DNA from: Candidatus Tectimicrobiota bacterium
Lineage (GTDB): Bacteria; JACPUC01
Reading direction: 5' to 3'
Length of the DNA: 64,000 bases
Assembly (NCBI GenBank): GCA_016192455.1
Contig: JACPUC010000002.1
Span: 62,001-126,000 of the forward strand
How positions within the stretch are numbered: the stretch's first letter is position 1; every line of letters starts with the position of its first letter. Made by a program: the position numbers and the translations under genes. Shown one piece after another: positions 24,989-33,459 of this stretch. The notes below the pieces were generated by a model. It did not search any database. It was not told where the DNA came from and saw only the letters and a list, made by a program, of their open reading frames with translations.

Positions 24989-26290
24989 ATGCAAGCGAGG
25001 GCTGACGACAACTCCCGCTTCTTCTACGGCTGGTACGTGTTGGGCGCCTCGGTCTCCGTGATGATGTTCACCATCGGCCTCTTGGTCGCCTTTGGCGTCT
25101 TTCTGAAGCCGATGGCCGAGGACCTCAACTGGTCGCGGACGAGCGTCGCCGCCGCGCCGACCTTTGCCTTCATGACGTTCGGCGTCTGCTCGTTCCTGGC
25201 CGGCGCGTTGGCCGACCGCTTCGGCACGCGCCTGATCCTGCTGGGGGGGGCCTTTCTCAGCGGCCTGGGTCTCTTCCTCTCGGCGCTCATCACGCGGCCG
25301 CTGGAGTTGTACCTGACCTTCGGGGTGCTCGTCGGCTTTGGCATCGGCACCTTCTACGTCCCCCTCAGCTCGCTGGCGACGCACTGGTTCACGAAGCGGC
25401 GCGGCGTGGCGGTTGGCGTGGTGAGCGCCGGCAGCGGCATCGGCATCATGCTCATGTCCCCCCTGGCGCGGGTGCTCATCACGGCTTACGGCTGGCGCCC
25501 GGCCTTCATGATCCTGGCGGGCATCACCTGGCTGGTGGTCTTCTCCGCCTCTCTCGTCATCCGCAACCGGCCCGGCGATGTCGGCCTCTCTCCTTACGGG
25601 CAGGCGTCGGACGGCGCTCCGCAAGCCTTTCAGTCGGCAAGGACCGCGGGGGGAGCCGCGCCGGCGCCCCGCGCGAGCTCCGAGGCGATCATCAAACACC
25701 CGATGTTCTGGGCCATCGGCGGCACCCACTTCTTCTGTTGCCTCAGCCACTCCGGGGTCCTCTTCCACATGGTCGCCATGGCGACGGACATCGGCATCAG
25801 CAAAATGGTGGCGGCCAGCTTCATCCTCGTCACCGGCCTCACCAGCATCTTCTCCCGCATCGGCACGGGAGCCATCACCGATCGCTACGGTTTGCGGCAC
25901 ACCATGCTCCTCGGCTTGGTCGCCCAGACCATCGTGATCATCCTCTTTCGATTCGTCTCCACCGCCGGCGGCTTCTTCGGCCTGACGATCTTCTTCGGCC
26001 TTGCTTTTGGCGGCATCATGCCGCTCTACGTGCTGCTCTCGCGGGAGTTCTTTGGGAACCAGGTGGTCGGCACCGTCTATGGCTTCGTCTTCATGCTCTC
26101 CTCCTTCGGGATGAGCCTTGGGCCGGTCCTGGGCGGCGCAATCTACGATTATTTCGGGAATTACGCGTGGCTCTTCTTCGTGAGCGGCGTCTTCGGGGTG
26201 ATGGCGGTGATCCTCGCCAGCATCCTCCGTCCCCCCGCCGTTGCCGAGGGCGTGCCGAGCAAGGTTGCGGAGGTCACCGTCGCGGTCTGA
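24989..26290 (+). CDS. MFS transporter (oxalate/formate antiporter-like)
   Basis: A 433-residue major facilitator protein with about twelve hydrophobic helices. It begins with FFYGWYVLGASVSVMMF, the first helix typical of the oxalate/formate antiporter and monocarboxylate-porter (MCT-like) group. The signature between helices 2 and 3 reads LADRFGTR (motif A), and GVVSAGSGIG lies near 140-150. The central loop is at about 195-230 and is Ala/Pro-rich. The ATG at 24989 is supported by an upstream GAGG; an in-frame ATG at 24977 is also possible. It probably moves a small carboxylate across the inner membrane. Confidence 0.85.
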   Translation: MQARADDNSRFFYGWYVLGASVSVMMFTIGLLVAFGVFLKPMAEDLNWSRTSVAAAPTFAFMTFGVCSFLAGALADRFGTRLILLGGAFLSGLGLFLSALITRPLELYLTFGVLVGFGIGTFYVPLSSLATHWFTKRRGVAVGVVSAGSGIGIMLMSPLARVLITAYGWRPAFMILAGITWLVVFSASLVIRNRPGDVGLSPYGQASDGAPQAFQSARTAGGAAPAPRASSEAIIKHPMFWAIGGTHFFCCLSHSGVLFHMVAMATDIGISKMVAASFILVTGLTSIFSRIGTGAITDRYGLRHTMLLGLVAQTIVIILFRFVSTAGGFFGLTIFFGLAFGGIMPLYVLLSREFFGNQVVGTVYGFVFMLSSFGMSLGPVLGGAIYDYFGNYAWLFFVSGVFGVMAVILASILRPPAVAEGVPSKVAEVTVAV

Positions 26291-26947
26291 GTTTCCCCCG
26301 GCGCGGAGCCCGCGCGGCGCCGTGATCTCCTGCGGCTCCTTGGCGGGGAAGCGTGATGACCGCGCCTCCCGCCTCCTCCTGCCGCGGAGCACCGTGCTTG
26401 CCGGCGCTGGCGAGCGGCCGCCCACCAACAGCGGAGGCGCGGCTCCCTGGTGCGGGAGTCGCTCCCTTTCGCTCAGCCCACCCGCCGCTGACCTCACTGT
26501 CTGTCTCCCCTCGTCATACCGCCGCCGCTTCAGCCCCATGCGTAGGTGGCGGCCGAGAGTGTCTCCGCGACCCCCTCTCGCCTACCTCGGGCGCTGGCCC
26601 GCCACTACTGCCCCGCATTACTGCCCCGCATTGGCTGCCATGGCTGCGCCTCCCCCCAGGCTCTTGCGGGATCGCTGTTCGTTTCCCCTCAATTGCAGCA
26701 CAGCCGCGTTTGAGATACTAGATGTTGGCATGATCTTGAAAATAGCTACTACAGGTTGTATTTTTTTCTTGACAGACTGACGATACCTTGATTTACTGCT
26801 ATCACGCAGCTCAAAGAAAGGAAGCAGAGTGCAAGGGAGCAGCGTCGAGGGCGCACACGGTTTCAGGTTGCTGACCGCCGGTGCGTCCGGCAGAACACCC
26901 GATCCCTGGTGGGCTATTCCTCACGGTGTTGCTGAGGAGGGGTAGGT
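26291..26947. other. gene-free region upstream of the Ig-like protein gene
   Basis: This 657-base spacer is GC-rich in its left part with no supported gene. The right part, 26700-26800, is strikingly AT-rich with an eight-base T run (26760-26767) and holds the promoter listed at 26769-26797. Confidence 0.5.
26769..26797 (+). promoter_or_regulatory. sigma70-type promoter for the Ig-like protein gene
   Basis: A perfect -35 TTGACA (26769-26774) is followed after 17 bases by TTTACT (26792-26797), which matches four of six positions. The T run just upstream could act as an UP element. The predicted start near 26804 gives a leader of about 140 bases. Confidence 0.5.
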
Positions 26948-28417
26948 GTGCGCCATGTAGATGAGAGGCTGGGAGGCTTGCGTCGTTCCCGCTGCGGGCT
27001 TCCCCTCGGCGAGGGGCAACCTGGGGTGGTGGGGAGGGCTGCCTGGCACTGGCTGGGCGTGGCGTGGCTGGGGCTCGTCCTCGCCTCGCCACTGCAGCCG
27101 GCTGCGGTGGCGCAGCCTGTTGCCGATGCCCCCATCATCACCCGGGCCGGGTATGGGCTCTCCTCCCTGACGGTCTCCTCCCTGGAGGGTGGCACGTTCA
27201 CCGTCCAGGCGGAGGTCGTTGGCGGCATCCCGCCCTTGCGGGTGGAGGGGATTCTCGACTTCTCGCGACGTGACGGAACGCCCGACTCGGTGCTCTTCGG
27301 CACGCTGACGGATGCGGACGGCGACGACGTCTACGAACTGCACGTGACGATTACGCCGCGCTCGGTTCCGTCCGGCAGGTTCACGGGTGTGCGGGTGCGG
27401 GTGCAGGATGCAGCCGGGCGCGAGGCCGTTTGGCCGGAGTTCGAGGTGCCGCTCTCACTCCATTCCCTGCGCACCCTGCGCGTTGAGCCGCTTGTCAGCA
27501 ACCTGGCAGTCGGCCAACAGGGGCAGATCACGGTGACGGCCCTCTTCGATAACGGGCAGACGAGCAACGTCTCCGGCAGTGAGTTCGGTACCCGCTACGA
27601 GGTCCATGATCCCAGTATTGCGCGCGTGGATGCCGCCGGCATGCTGACGGCCATCAGCCCTGGGACCACGATCATCACGGTGAGCAACAACAACACCGAC
27701 ATGGTTGCGGCGGTGGTCGTGGAGCGGGACGCCCTCGATCTCGTCGGCCTCACCGTCACTCCCAGCGCGACGGTGACCTTGAACCCCGGCGAGGAGGTGC
27801 AGCTCGTGGTGACCGGGCGCCTGCGCGGGGGCGAGGAACGTAGTCTGGCGGCGGTGGAGAGCACCTCGTATCGCAGCAGCAATGCCGCGGTGGCGCAGGT
27901 GAGCCGCACCGGCTTGGTGCGCGCCATCGCCGGCGGCACCGCCATTATCACGGTCAGCAACGGAGGGTTTGACGATGTCGCCGTGATCGAGGTGTCCGGG
28001 CCTCCGCCAGGCGCCTCGCCCACGGCTCCACCCACGGCTCCGCCCACGGCTCCACCCACGGCTCCACCCACGGCGCCGTCCGCCGACGCCAGCCCGCCGG
28101 CCCCGGAGGCGCCGCCGGCGCCGCCGGCGCCAGACTCCTCGAGCCGTCTCGTTGGGTTCATGGTCACGGCCAGCCAGGGGCTGATCCTGGAGGGCGTGGG
28201 GTTCGAGACCCAGCTCCGCGTTGAGGGGGTCTTTTCGGATAGTTCCGTCGTCGATCTTACCGCAGCGCAAACAGGCACGACCTACCGCGTCTCCGACCCC
28301 GGTGTTGTTGAGGTCACGGCAGACGGTTTACTCCGTTCACGGAATCAGGGCGCGACAGCCGTGACCGTTGAGAACGATGGCGTGGAAACCTCCGTCCCCG
28401 TCGTCGTCCGCTTCTAG
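26948..28417 (+). CDS. secreted protein with bacterial Ig-like (BIG2) domains and a Pro/Thr repeat linker
   Basis: A 489-residue protein. GTG start at 26948 with GAGGAGGGG upstream. A signal peptide seems to run to about residue 56 (hydrophobic WLGVAWLGLVLASPL, then AVAQPVADA). An N-terminal beta domain is followed by three BIG2-like repeats, seen by the recurring pattern of a value-introducing RVDAAGMLTAISPGTTIITVSN, then QVSRTGLVRAIAGGTAIITVSN, and VEVTADGLLRSRNQGATAVTV. The second and third are joined by a linker with five PTAP units encoded by a 12-bp repeat (28022-28081). Such proteins are usually adhesins or cell-surface proteins. No sorting signal is visible at the C-terminus. Confidence 0.75.
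   Translation: MRHVDERLGGLRRSRCGLPLGEGQPGVVGRAAWHWLGVAWLGLVLASPLQPAAVAQPVADAPIITRAGYGLSSLTVSSLEGGTFTVQAEVVGGIPPLRVEGILDFSRRDGTPDSVLFGTLTDADGDDVYELHVTITPRSVPSGRFTGVRVRVQDAAGREAVWPEFEVPLSLHSLRTLRVEPLVSNLAVGQQGQITVTALFDNGQTSNVSGSEFGTRYEVHDPSIARVDAAGMLTAISPGTTIITVSNNNTDMVAAVVVERDALDLVGLTVTPSATVTLNPGEEVQLVVTGRLRGGEERSLAAVESTSYRSSNAAVAQVSRTGLVRAIAGGTAIITVSNGGFDDVAVIEVSGPPPGASPTAPPTAPPTAPPTAPPTAPSADASPPAPEAPPAPPAPDSSSRLVGFMVTASQGLILEGVGFETQLRVEGVFSDSSVVDLTAAQTGTTYRVSDPGVVEVTADGLLRSRNQGATAVTVENDGVETSVPVVVRF
28022..28081 (+). repeat. 12-bp tandem repeat in the Ig-like protein gene
   Basis: The unit ACGGCTCCACCC occurs four times from 28022 to 28069 with a single A-to-G change in the second copy, followed by a degenerate fifth copy. 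It encodes PTAP units of an interdomain linker. It is in frame, so copy-number change would alter linker length without breaking the gene. Confidence 0.8.
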
Positions 28418-28919
28418 CCTGTTTTGGTTCACAACCCCGCCCCAAGGGAGGGCGCCTGTAGGGCCCTCCCTCCCACCTCCCCGCAGAGCCTCGGCTGCGA
28501 GTGGCTCCAAGACCATCCGTGGCGTTGTCCGCTCCTGCGCCGAGGCGTCCCGGCGCCGGGCCTAGCTGCTCAGCCTTCCTACCGCCGCGCGGCGTCTGCC
28601 GCCTGATGCCCGCCAGATTGAGCCGCCGGGCCGAGCTCATCCCCGCATCGCCGGAAACTCCCCAGCCGCGTCGATTGCATTCGAGCCGAGCGCCTTGGTA
28701 GAATGCGCCTGCTTCACAGTCCGTCGCTGTGTAAAGGGGGGAGAGTCGGCGTCTGGCGCCCCCTGAATGCCGGGCGCGGTTGCTGCGCGCGCCCGCGGTC
28801 GGCATCGGGCGGCTGTCGGCAGGCCACCGCCGATGTTCCCGGAGAGCCGCGCTCCTCCTGACGAGCCACGGGGAGGCGCGCGCAAGCGCCGCGGGCGCGG
28901 ACGCGGAGGTATCAAGCTG
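28418..28919. other. gene-free region upstream of the catabolic operon
   Basis: About 500 bases without a supported gene. The only AT-richer patch, 28670-28740, holds a possible promoter (28675-28704). The rest is GC-rich and featureless to my reading. Confidence 0.45.
28675..28704 (+). promoter_or_regulatory. possible promoter for the Fe-alcohol dehydrogenase operon
   Basis: TTGCAT (28675-28680) and TAGAAT (28699-28704) are 18 bases apart. The -10 matches five positions but the -35 only three. It would leave a leader of about 210 bases before 28920. Confidence 0.3.
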
Positions 28920-30083
28920 ATGACGGCGATTCCCTTTCTGTACTCCATGCCGACGCGGATCATTCACGGTCCCGGCTCCCTCGGCCGCCTTGGTGAGGAG
29001 GCAGGTCTTCTCGGGCTGCGCCGGGTGCTGTTGGTGAGCGACCCCGGCGTGCGCAAGGCCGGCCTCGTCGAGCGGGCGCAGGAACCCCTCCAGAAGGCGG
29101 GGATCGCCGCCTCCCTGTTCACCGAGGTGGAAGAGAACCCCTGCATGGCGACGGTGCGGCGAGGCTACGATCTGCTGCGTGCCGAGCGCCTCGAAGGGGT
29201 GATTGTCATCGGCGGCGGCAGCGCCATGTGCGCCGCCAAGGCCATCGCGCTGCTGGGGAGCAACGGCGGAGAGATCAGCGACTACGAAGGGGTGGGAAAG
29301 TTCGCGCTGGCGCCGCTCCCTGTCATCGCGATCCCGACGACGGCGGGGTCCGGCAGCGAGGTGTCGCAATCGTTCATCCTCACCAATGAGGTGCGCAACG
29401 ACAAGTTCACCGTCTCCGGTCCGACGAACTTCCCGAGCATGGCGATCCTCGACGCCGAGTTGCTGATGAGCGTGCCGCCGCGGGTGGCCGTCTTCGCCGG
29501 TCTCGATGCCCTGTCGCATGCCGTGGAGGCCCTGTGGGCGAAGGGCGCCACGCCGATCACCGAGGCGCTCGCCCTGGCGGCGATTCGGAGCATCTTCGCC
29601 AACCTGAGGAGGGCCAGCTTCAGCCCTGATCTGGCTGCGAAGGACGCCATGATCGTCGCCAGCAGCATGGCGAACATGGCCTGCGGCAACTCCGGGCTGG
29701 CGATCGTGCACGCCATCGGGCGCTTCATCGAGTCGCGCTACCACTACCCGCACGGGCAGGTGAACGGCGTCCTCCTCCCCATCGGCATGGACTTCAACCG
29801 CCCCGTTTGCGCGCGCCAGTTCAGCGCCATGGCGCGCGGCCTCTCCACTCGCGCGGGCGACGGCGCGGAGACCGAGGAGCGCCTCGCCGACCGTGCCGCC
29901 GGCCTGGTGCGCGATCTCATGCGCGCGAACGATTTTGCCCTGACGTTCGACCTCCGGCCCCCCGCCGCCGAGCTGCGGCAGATGGCCGAGGCCACCGAGC
30001 GCTACCCGATGACCGCCCGCAATGCCAGGGCGGTGACCGCCGCAGATGCCGAGGCGATGCTGCGGGCAGCCTTCGGCATGTAG
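28920..30083 (+). CDS. iron-containing alcohol dehydrogenase
   Basis: A 387-residue group III (Fe-dependent) alcohol dehydrogenase. The nucleotide-binding region has IVIGGGSAMCAAKAIA near 97-112, and IPTTAGSGSEVSQ near 137-149. The metal site is built from DALSHAVEAL (Asp and His near 197-201) and the IVHAIGRFIE...HYPHGQVN stretch (His near 262 and 276), as in FucO and lactaldehyde/1,3-propanediol dehydrogenases. ATG at 28920 has GGAGGT nine bases upstream. It is the first of seven closely spaced same-strand genes and probably interconverts an alcohol and an aldehyde or ketone with NAD(P). Confidence 0.9.
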   Translation: MTAIPFLYSMPTRIIHGPGSLGRLGEEAGLLGLRRVLLVSDPGVRKAGLVERAQEPLQKAGIAASLFTEVEENPCMATVRRGYDLLRAERLEGVIVIGGGSAMCAAKAIALLGSNGGEISDYEGVGKFALAPLPVIAIPTTAGSGSEVSQSFILTNEVRNDKFTVSGPTNFPSMAILDAELLMSVPPRVAVFAGLDALSHAVEALWAKGATPITEALALAAIRSIFANLRRASFSPDLAAKDAMIVASSMANMACGNSGLAIVHAIGRFIESRYHYPHGQVNGVLLPIGMDFNRPVCARQFSAMARGLSTRAGDGAETEERLADRAAGLVRDLMRANDFALTFDLRPPAAELRQMAEATERYPMTARNARAVTAADAEAMLRAAFGM

Positions 30084-30205
30084 GGCCGGTCGGCGGGAAT
30101 CGCTCCCGGTCGCGCCGTGGTCGCCGACCTCGCGTGGCCCTCTTCGAGGGATGAATGGCCGCGCCGTTCCTCCCAGGCGACGTGGCACCCACAACCGAGG
30201 CAGCC

Positions 30206-30835
30206 ATGAAGATCCACGACATCACCGTACCGATAACGACCGGCATGCTCCACTACCCCGGCAGCCCGGCGGTGGAGGTGGCGATCGGCAAGAGCATGGC
30301 GAAAGGTGATCCCGGCAACACCTCGCGGCTCACCTGCAGCGTGCATACCGGCACGCACGTCGACGCGCCGTACCATTACGTCCAGGACGGCGCCCGCATC
30401 GACGAGCTCGACCTCGCCACGCTCATCGGCCCGGCGCGTGTCTTCGAGCTGGACATCGACGGCGAGATCACCCCGGCGCACCTGGCGCGACTCGATCTTG
30501 GCGGGGTCGAGCGAGCCCTCTTCAAGACGAAGAACTCCCACCTCATGTACGAGGCGGAGTTCACCAAGGACTATACCCACTTCGGCGTGGCGGGCTCCGA
30601 GGTGCTTGTGCGCCACGGGCTGCGGTTGCTGGGCATCGACTACATCTCCGTGGAGGGCTATGGGAACCCGAACTCGCCGGCCCATAAGGTCCTGCTCGGC
30701 AGCGGCATGATCGTCCTCGAGGGGATCGACCTGCGGACCATCGCCCCGGGGGACTACCAGCTCATCTGTCTGCCGCTGAAGATCGCCCGCGGCGACGGCG
30801 CCCCGGCGCGCGTCGTGCTCGTCGACGAGAACTGA
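30206..30835 (+). CDS. cyclase-family hydrolase (kynurenine formamidase-like)
   Basis: A 209-residue member of the metal-dependent 'cyclase' family (PF04199), which includes bacterial kynurenine formamidase and isatin hydrolase. The hallmark HTGTHVDAPYHY at residues 47-58 supplies the zinc/manganese ligands. Other conserved parts are RVFELDID and VEGYGNPNSPAHKVLL near 151-166, which carry the C-terminal His. The ATG at 30206 opens with the typical KIHDITVPIT strand. Family members open cyclic amides or hydrolyse formamides; in this operon it might open a ring or hydrolyse an amide intermediate (inference). Confidence 0.88.
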   Translation: MKIHDITVPITTGMLHYPGSPAVEVAIGKSMAKGDPGNTSRLTCSVHTGTHVDAPYHYVQDGARIDELDLATLIGPARVFELDIDGEITPAHLARLDLGGVERALFKTKNSHLMYEAEFTKDYTHFGVAGSEVLVRHGLRLLGIDYISVEGYGNPNSPAHKVLLGSGMIVLEGIDLRTIAPGDYQLICLPLKIARGDGAPARVVLVDEN

Positions 30836-30870
30836 GCCGTCCCGGGCTTTGCATACAGGGCGGAGAAGTC

Positions 30871-32472
30871 ATGAACCTTCAAGAGGTCGAGGACCTGACG
30901 CTGGCGCAGGTGGTGGAGCGCAACGCGGCGCGCCGGCCGGAGAAGGTGGCGCTTCTCGCCGGAGCGCGCCGCGTTACCTATCGCGACCTCGTCGCCATGG
31001 CGCACGCCGTGGCCGCTGGGCTGGCGGCGCGCGGCGTCCGCAAGGGGGACCGCGTCGCCATCGCCCTCCTCAACACGCCGGAGATGGTGGCAGCCTACCT
31101 GGGGTGCGCGCAGCTCGGCGCCGTCATTGTCTGGGCCAACCCCGCCTATCGCCACGACGACCTGCGCTTCGTTCTCAGCAACACCCGCGCCAACGCCATC
31201 CTGGCGCCGCGCCAGGCGGGCGACTTCAACTTCCTCGGCATGGTGCAGGAGCTGCGGCGGGAGCTGCCGGACCTGAGCCTCATCGTGGCCGAGAGCGGCG
31301 AGACCGCCGCTGACCTCAGCCTCGAGGCGCTCATCACGTCGCACCTGGGGGAGCCGGCGCCGGCCGTCGAGATTGATGTGCATGCCGACATCCTGTACCT
31401 CCAGCACACCTCCGGCACCACCGGCGTGCCGAAGGCGGCGGTGCACACGAACGCGCAGCAGGTGCGCAACGTCGTGGCGGTGATGAACTCGTACCGCGGC
31501 ACCGAGGAGGATGTCTACCTCGGCCACCTGCCCTTCTACCACACCTTCGGGCGCACCTGCATCCTTGACGTGGCGCTCATGTCGGGCGCCGCCTGCGTCC
31601 TCCAGGAGGCCTTCCAGCCGGCGGAATCCCTGCGCCTCATGGCGGAGCACCGCGTCACCATCCAGCACTGCGCGCCGACGCACCTCATCCTGGAGCTGAA
31701 CGTGCCGGACTTCCCGCGCTACGACCTGAGCGCCCTGCGCACCGGCTACGTCGCCGGCTTCGTCTGCCCGGTCGAGACGTTCAAGCGCGCTTGCGCGGCG
31801 ATGGGTTGCCATTACCTCGGCGCCTGGGGGTCTTCGGAGTCCATCGTCGGCTTCGCCAGCGACTACGAGCGCGACACCCTCGAGCAGCGCGCCACCACCG
31901 TCGGCCAGCCTCTCGAGGGCTTCGAGTTCAAGATCATCGACGAGGCCGGCGCCAGCCTACCGCCGGGGCGCGACGGGGAGCTCTGCGTGCGCTCCTACTC
32001 CGTTCTCCCCTTCTATTGGGAGAACCCCGCGGAGACCGCCCGCCAGCTTGATGCCGACGGCTGGCTGCGCATGGGTGACCTGGCGGTGGTGGGCGAGGCG
32101 CAGCGCCTGCGCATCCTGGGGCGCCTCAAGGAGGTCGTCAACCGCGGCGGCATGAAAATCTACCCGAGCGAACTGGAGACGCTCCTCGACAAGCACCCGA
32201 AGGTACGGGAGGTGTGCATCATCGCCACGCCGAACCCGGTGCTCGGCGAGAACGTTTGCGCCTGCATCGTCCCCGGCGGCGGCGACAAACCGAAGCTTGC
32301 GGAGCTGCGGGCCTACCTTGCCGAGCATGTCGCCCGCTACAAGCTGCCCGACGAGCTCTGTCTCTTCGAGGAGTTCCCGCGCCTCTCCGGCGGCGTCAAG
32401 CTGCGCAAGTTCGGCGCCGGCGGCATCCAGGAGATGGCGATGAAGAACGAAAAGCGCGAGCGCTGGCGCTAG
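30871..32472 (+). CDS. AMP-dependent acyl-CoA synthetase/ligase
   Basis: A 533-residue ANL-superfamily enzyme that activates a carboxylic acid to acyl-AMP and then acyl-CoA. Motif A3 reads QHTSGTTGVPKAA at about residues 174-186; GAWGSSESIVG near 317-327 is the A5-like motif; MGDLAVVGE near 401 holds the ATP-binding Asp; GRLKEVVNRGGMKIYPSE near 417-434 is the hinge motif A8, which includes the expected Arg-Gly-Gly and Lys. It begins 35 bases after the cyclase gene with GGAGAAG before the ATG. The substrate is unknown, probably an aromatic or medium-chain acid. Confidence 0.9.
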   Translation: MNLQEVEDLTLAQVVERNAARRPEKVALLAGARRVTYRDLVAMAHAVAAGLAARGVRKGDRVAIALLNTPEMVAAYLGCAQLGAVIVWANPAYRHDDLRFVLSNTRANAILAPRQAGDFNFLGMVQELRRELPDLSLIVAESGETAADLSLEALITSHLGEPAPAVEIDVHADILYLQHTSGTTGVPKAAVHTNAQQVRNVVAVMNSYRGTEEDVYLGHLPFYHTFGRTCILDVALMSGAACVLQEAFQPAESLRLMAEHRVTIQHCAPTHLILELNVPDFPRYDLSALRTGYVAGFVCPVETFKRACAAMGCHYLGAWGSSESIVGFASDYERDTLEQRATTVGQPLEGFEFKIIDEAGASLPPGRDGELCVRSYSVLPFYWENPAETARQLDADGWLRMGDLAVVGEAQRLRILGRLKEVVNRGGMKIYPSELETLLDKHPKVREVCIIATPNPVLGENVCACIVPGGGDKPKLAELRAYLAEHVARYKLPDELCLFEEFPRLSGGVKLRKFGAGGIQEMAMKNEKRERWR

Positions 32473-32650
32473 GCTGCCGTTGCAGGACGGCGATTCCTCC
32501 GTGTTTTCAGATCGAGAGGGTGCGAGGGAACCGTGTCCCCTCGCGCACCCCGCTTACGCGGGCTGCTGCGCAGCTCGCGGCAATCGCGTGCGCCCATTCC
32601 CTGAAGAATGCGAGCGGGGTTTGCCGGCTTCTCCCTGGGCGCAGACCGCC

Positions 32651-33424
32651 ATGCAGCTTCACCGCCGCTCCGTCGAGGTTGAGCCTGGGGAGAGCGTGAG
32701 CCTGTCCGTGGCGCTGCCGGCGGCGTGGCCCGCGCCCCGGACGCTCGTCGTCCTGGCTCATGGCGCCGGGAACGACATGCGGCAGCCGCTCCTCGTCTTT
32801 CTCCAGGAGCGCCTGCCGGCGCACCGTGTGGCCGTGGCCACCTTCAACTTCCTCTACACTGAGCAGGGACGCCGCGCGCCGGATCGTGGGCCGCGCTTGG
32901 AGGCGTGTTACCGCGCCGTGCTGGCGGCCCTCCGGGGCGATGCCGCGCTGCGTCCCGAGCGGCTGATCATCGGCGGCAAGTCGATGGGAGGACGCATCGC
33001 CTCCCACCTCGCGGCAGAGGGCGAGGCCGCGGCGCCAGCGGGCGCGAGCGCCGCGATCGTGGCGCGAGGTGAGGCGGGCTGGCTCCACGGCCTCCTCTTC
33101 CTCGGCTATCCGCTCCACCCCGCCGGCAAGCCGGAGCGCCTGCGCACCGCGCACCTGCCCCTGATCGAGCAGCCGATGCTCTTCCTCAGCGGCAGCCGCG
33201 ACCGTCTCTGCGAGATGGAGCTGTTGCGCCGCACCCTGGAGAGCCTGCAGGCGCCCCGTCGTCTCCACCTCATCGACGAGGGAGACCACTCGTTCAGGGT
33301 TCCAAAGAGCACCGGCAGGGATCAAGCGCAAGTGTTCGAGGAGATTCTCCAGGTCGTCGTGAGCTGGCTTGCGGGTCTCTCTCCTGCGTCCAGCCGGCGG
33401 CGCAGCAAAGGTCGCGGCCGCTAA
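32651..33424 (+). CDS. alpha/beta hydrolase (TEX30/KANL3-like)
   Basis: A 257-residue alpha/beta hydrolase. The oxyanion loop is in LAHGAGNDM (residues 34-42). The nucleophile elbow GGKSMGGR near 110-117 holds the Ser; SGSRDRLC near 184-191 holds the acidic residue; and EGDHSF near 211-216 holds the His. The arrangement fits the TEX30/KANL3-like subgroup (Abhydrolase_11). The ATG at 32651 is chosen because homology begins a few residues after; upstream sequence is not conserved in character. It may cleave an ester or CoA thioester made in the same pathway. Confidence 0.78.
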   Translation: MQLHRRSVEVEPGESVSLSVALPAAWPAPRTLVVLAHGAGNDMRQPLLVFLQERLPAHRVAVATFNFLYTEQGRRAPDRGPRLEACYRAVLAALRGDAALRPERLIIGGKSMGGRIASHLAAEGEAAAPAGASAAIVARGEAGWLHGLLFLGYPLHPAGKPERLRTAHLPLIEQPMLFLSGSRDRLCEMELLRRTLESLQAPRRLHLIDEGDHSFRVPKSTGRDQAQVFEEILQVVVSWLAGLSPASSRRRSKGRGR

Positions 33425-33459
33425 CCCGGCAGCTTCGGTCCGATGAGGAGCCGCAGCGG

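Noticed and set aside
28022-28081. Short tandem repeats that could be mistaken for a CRISPR array
   Set aside because: The 12-bp units are contiguous, in frame and encode PTAP; there are no spacers.
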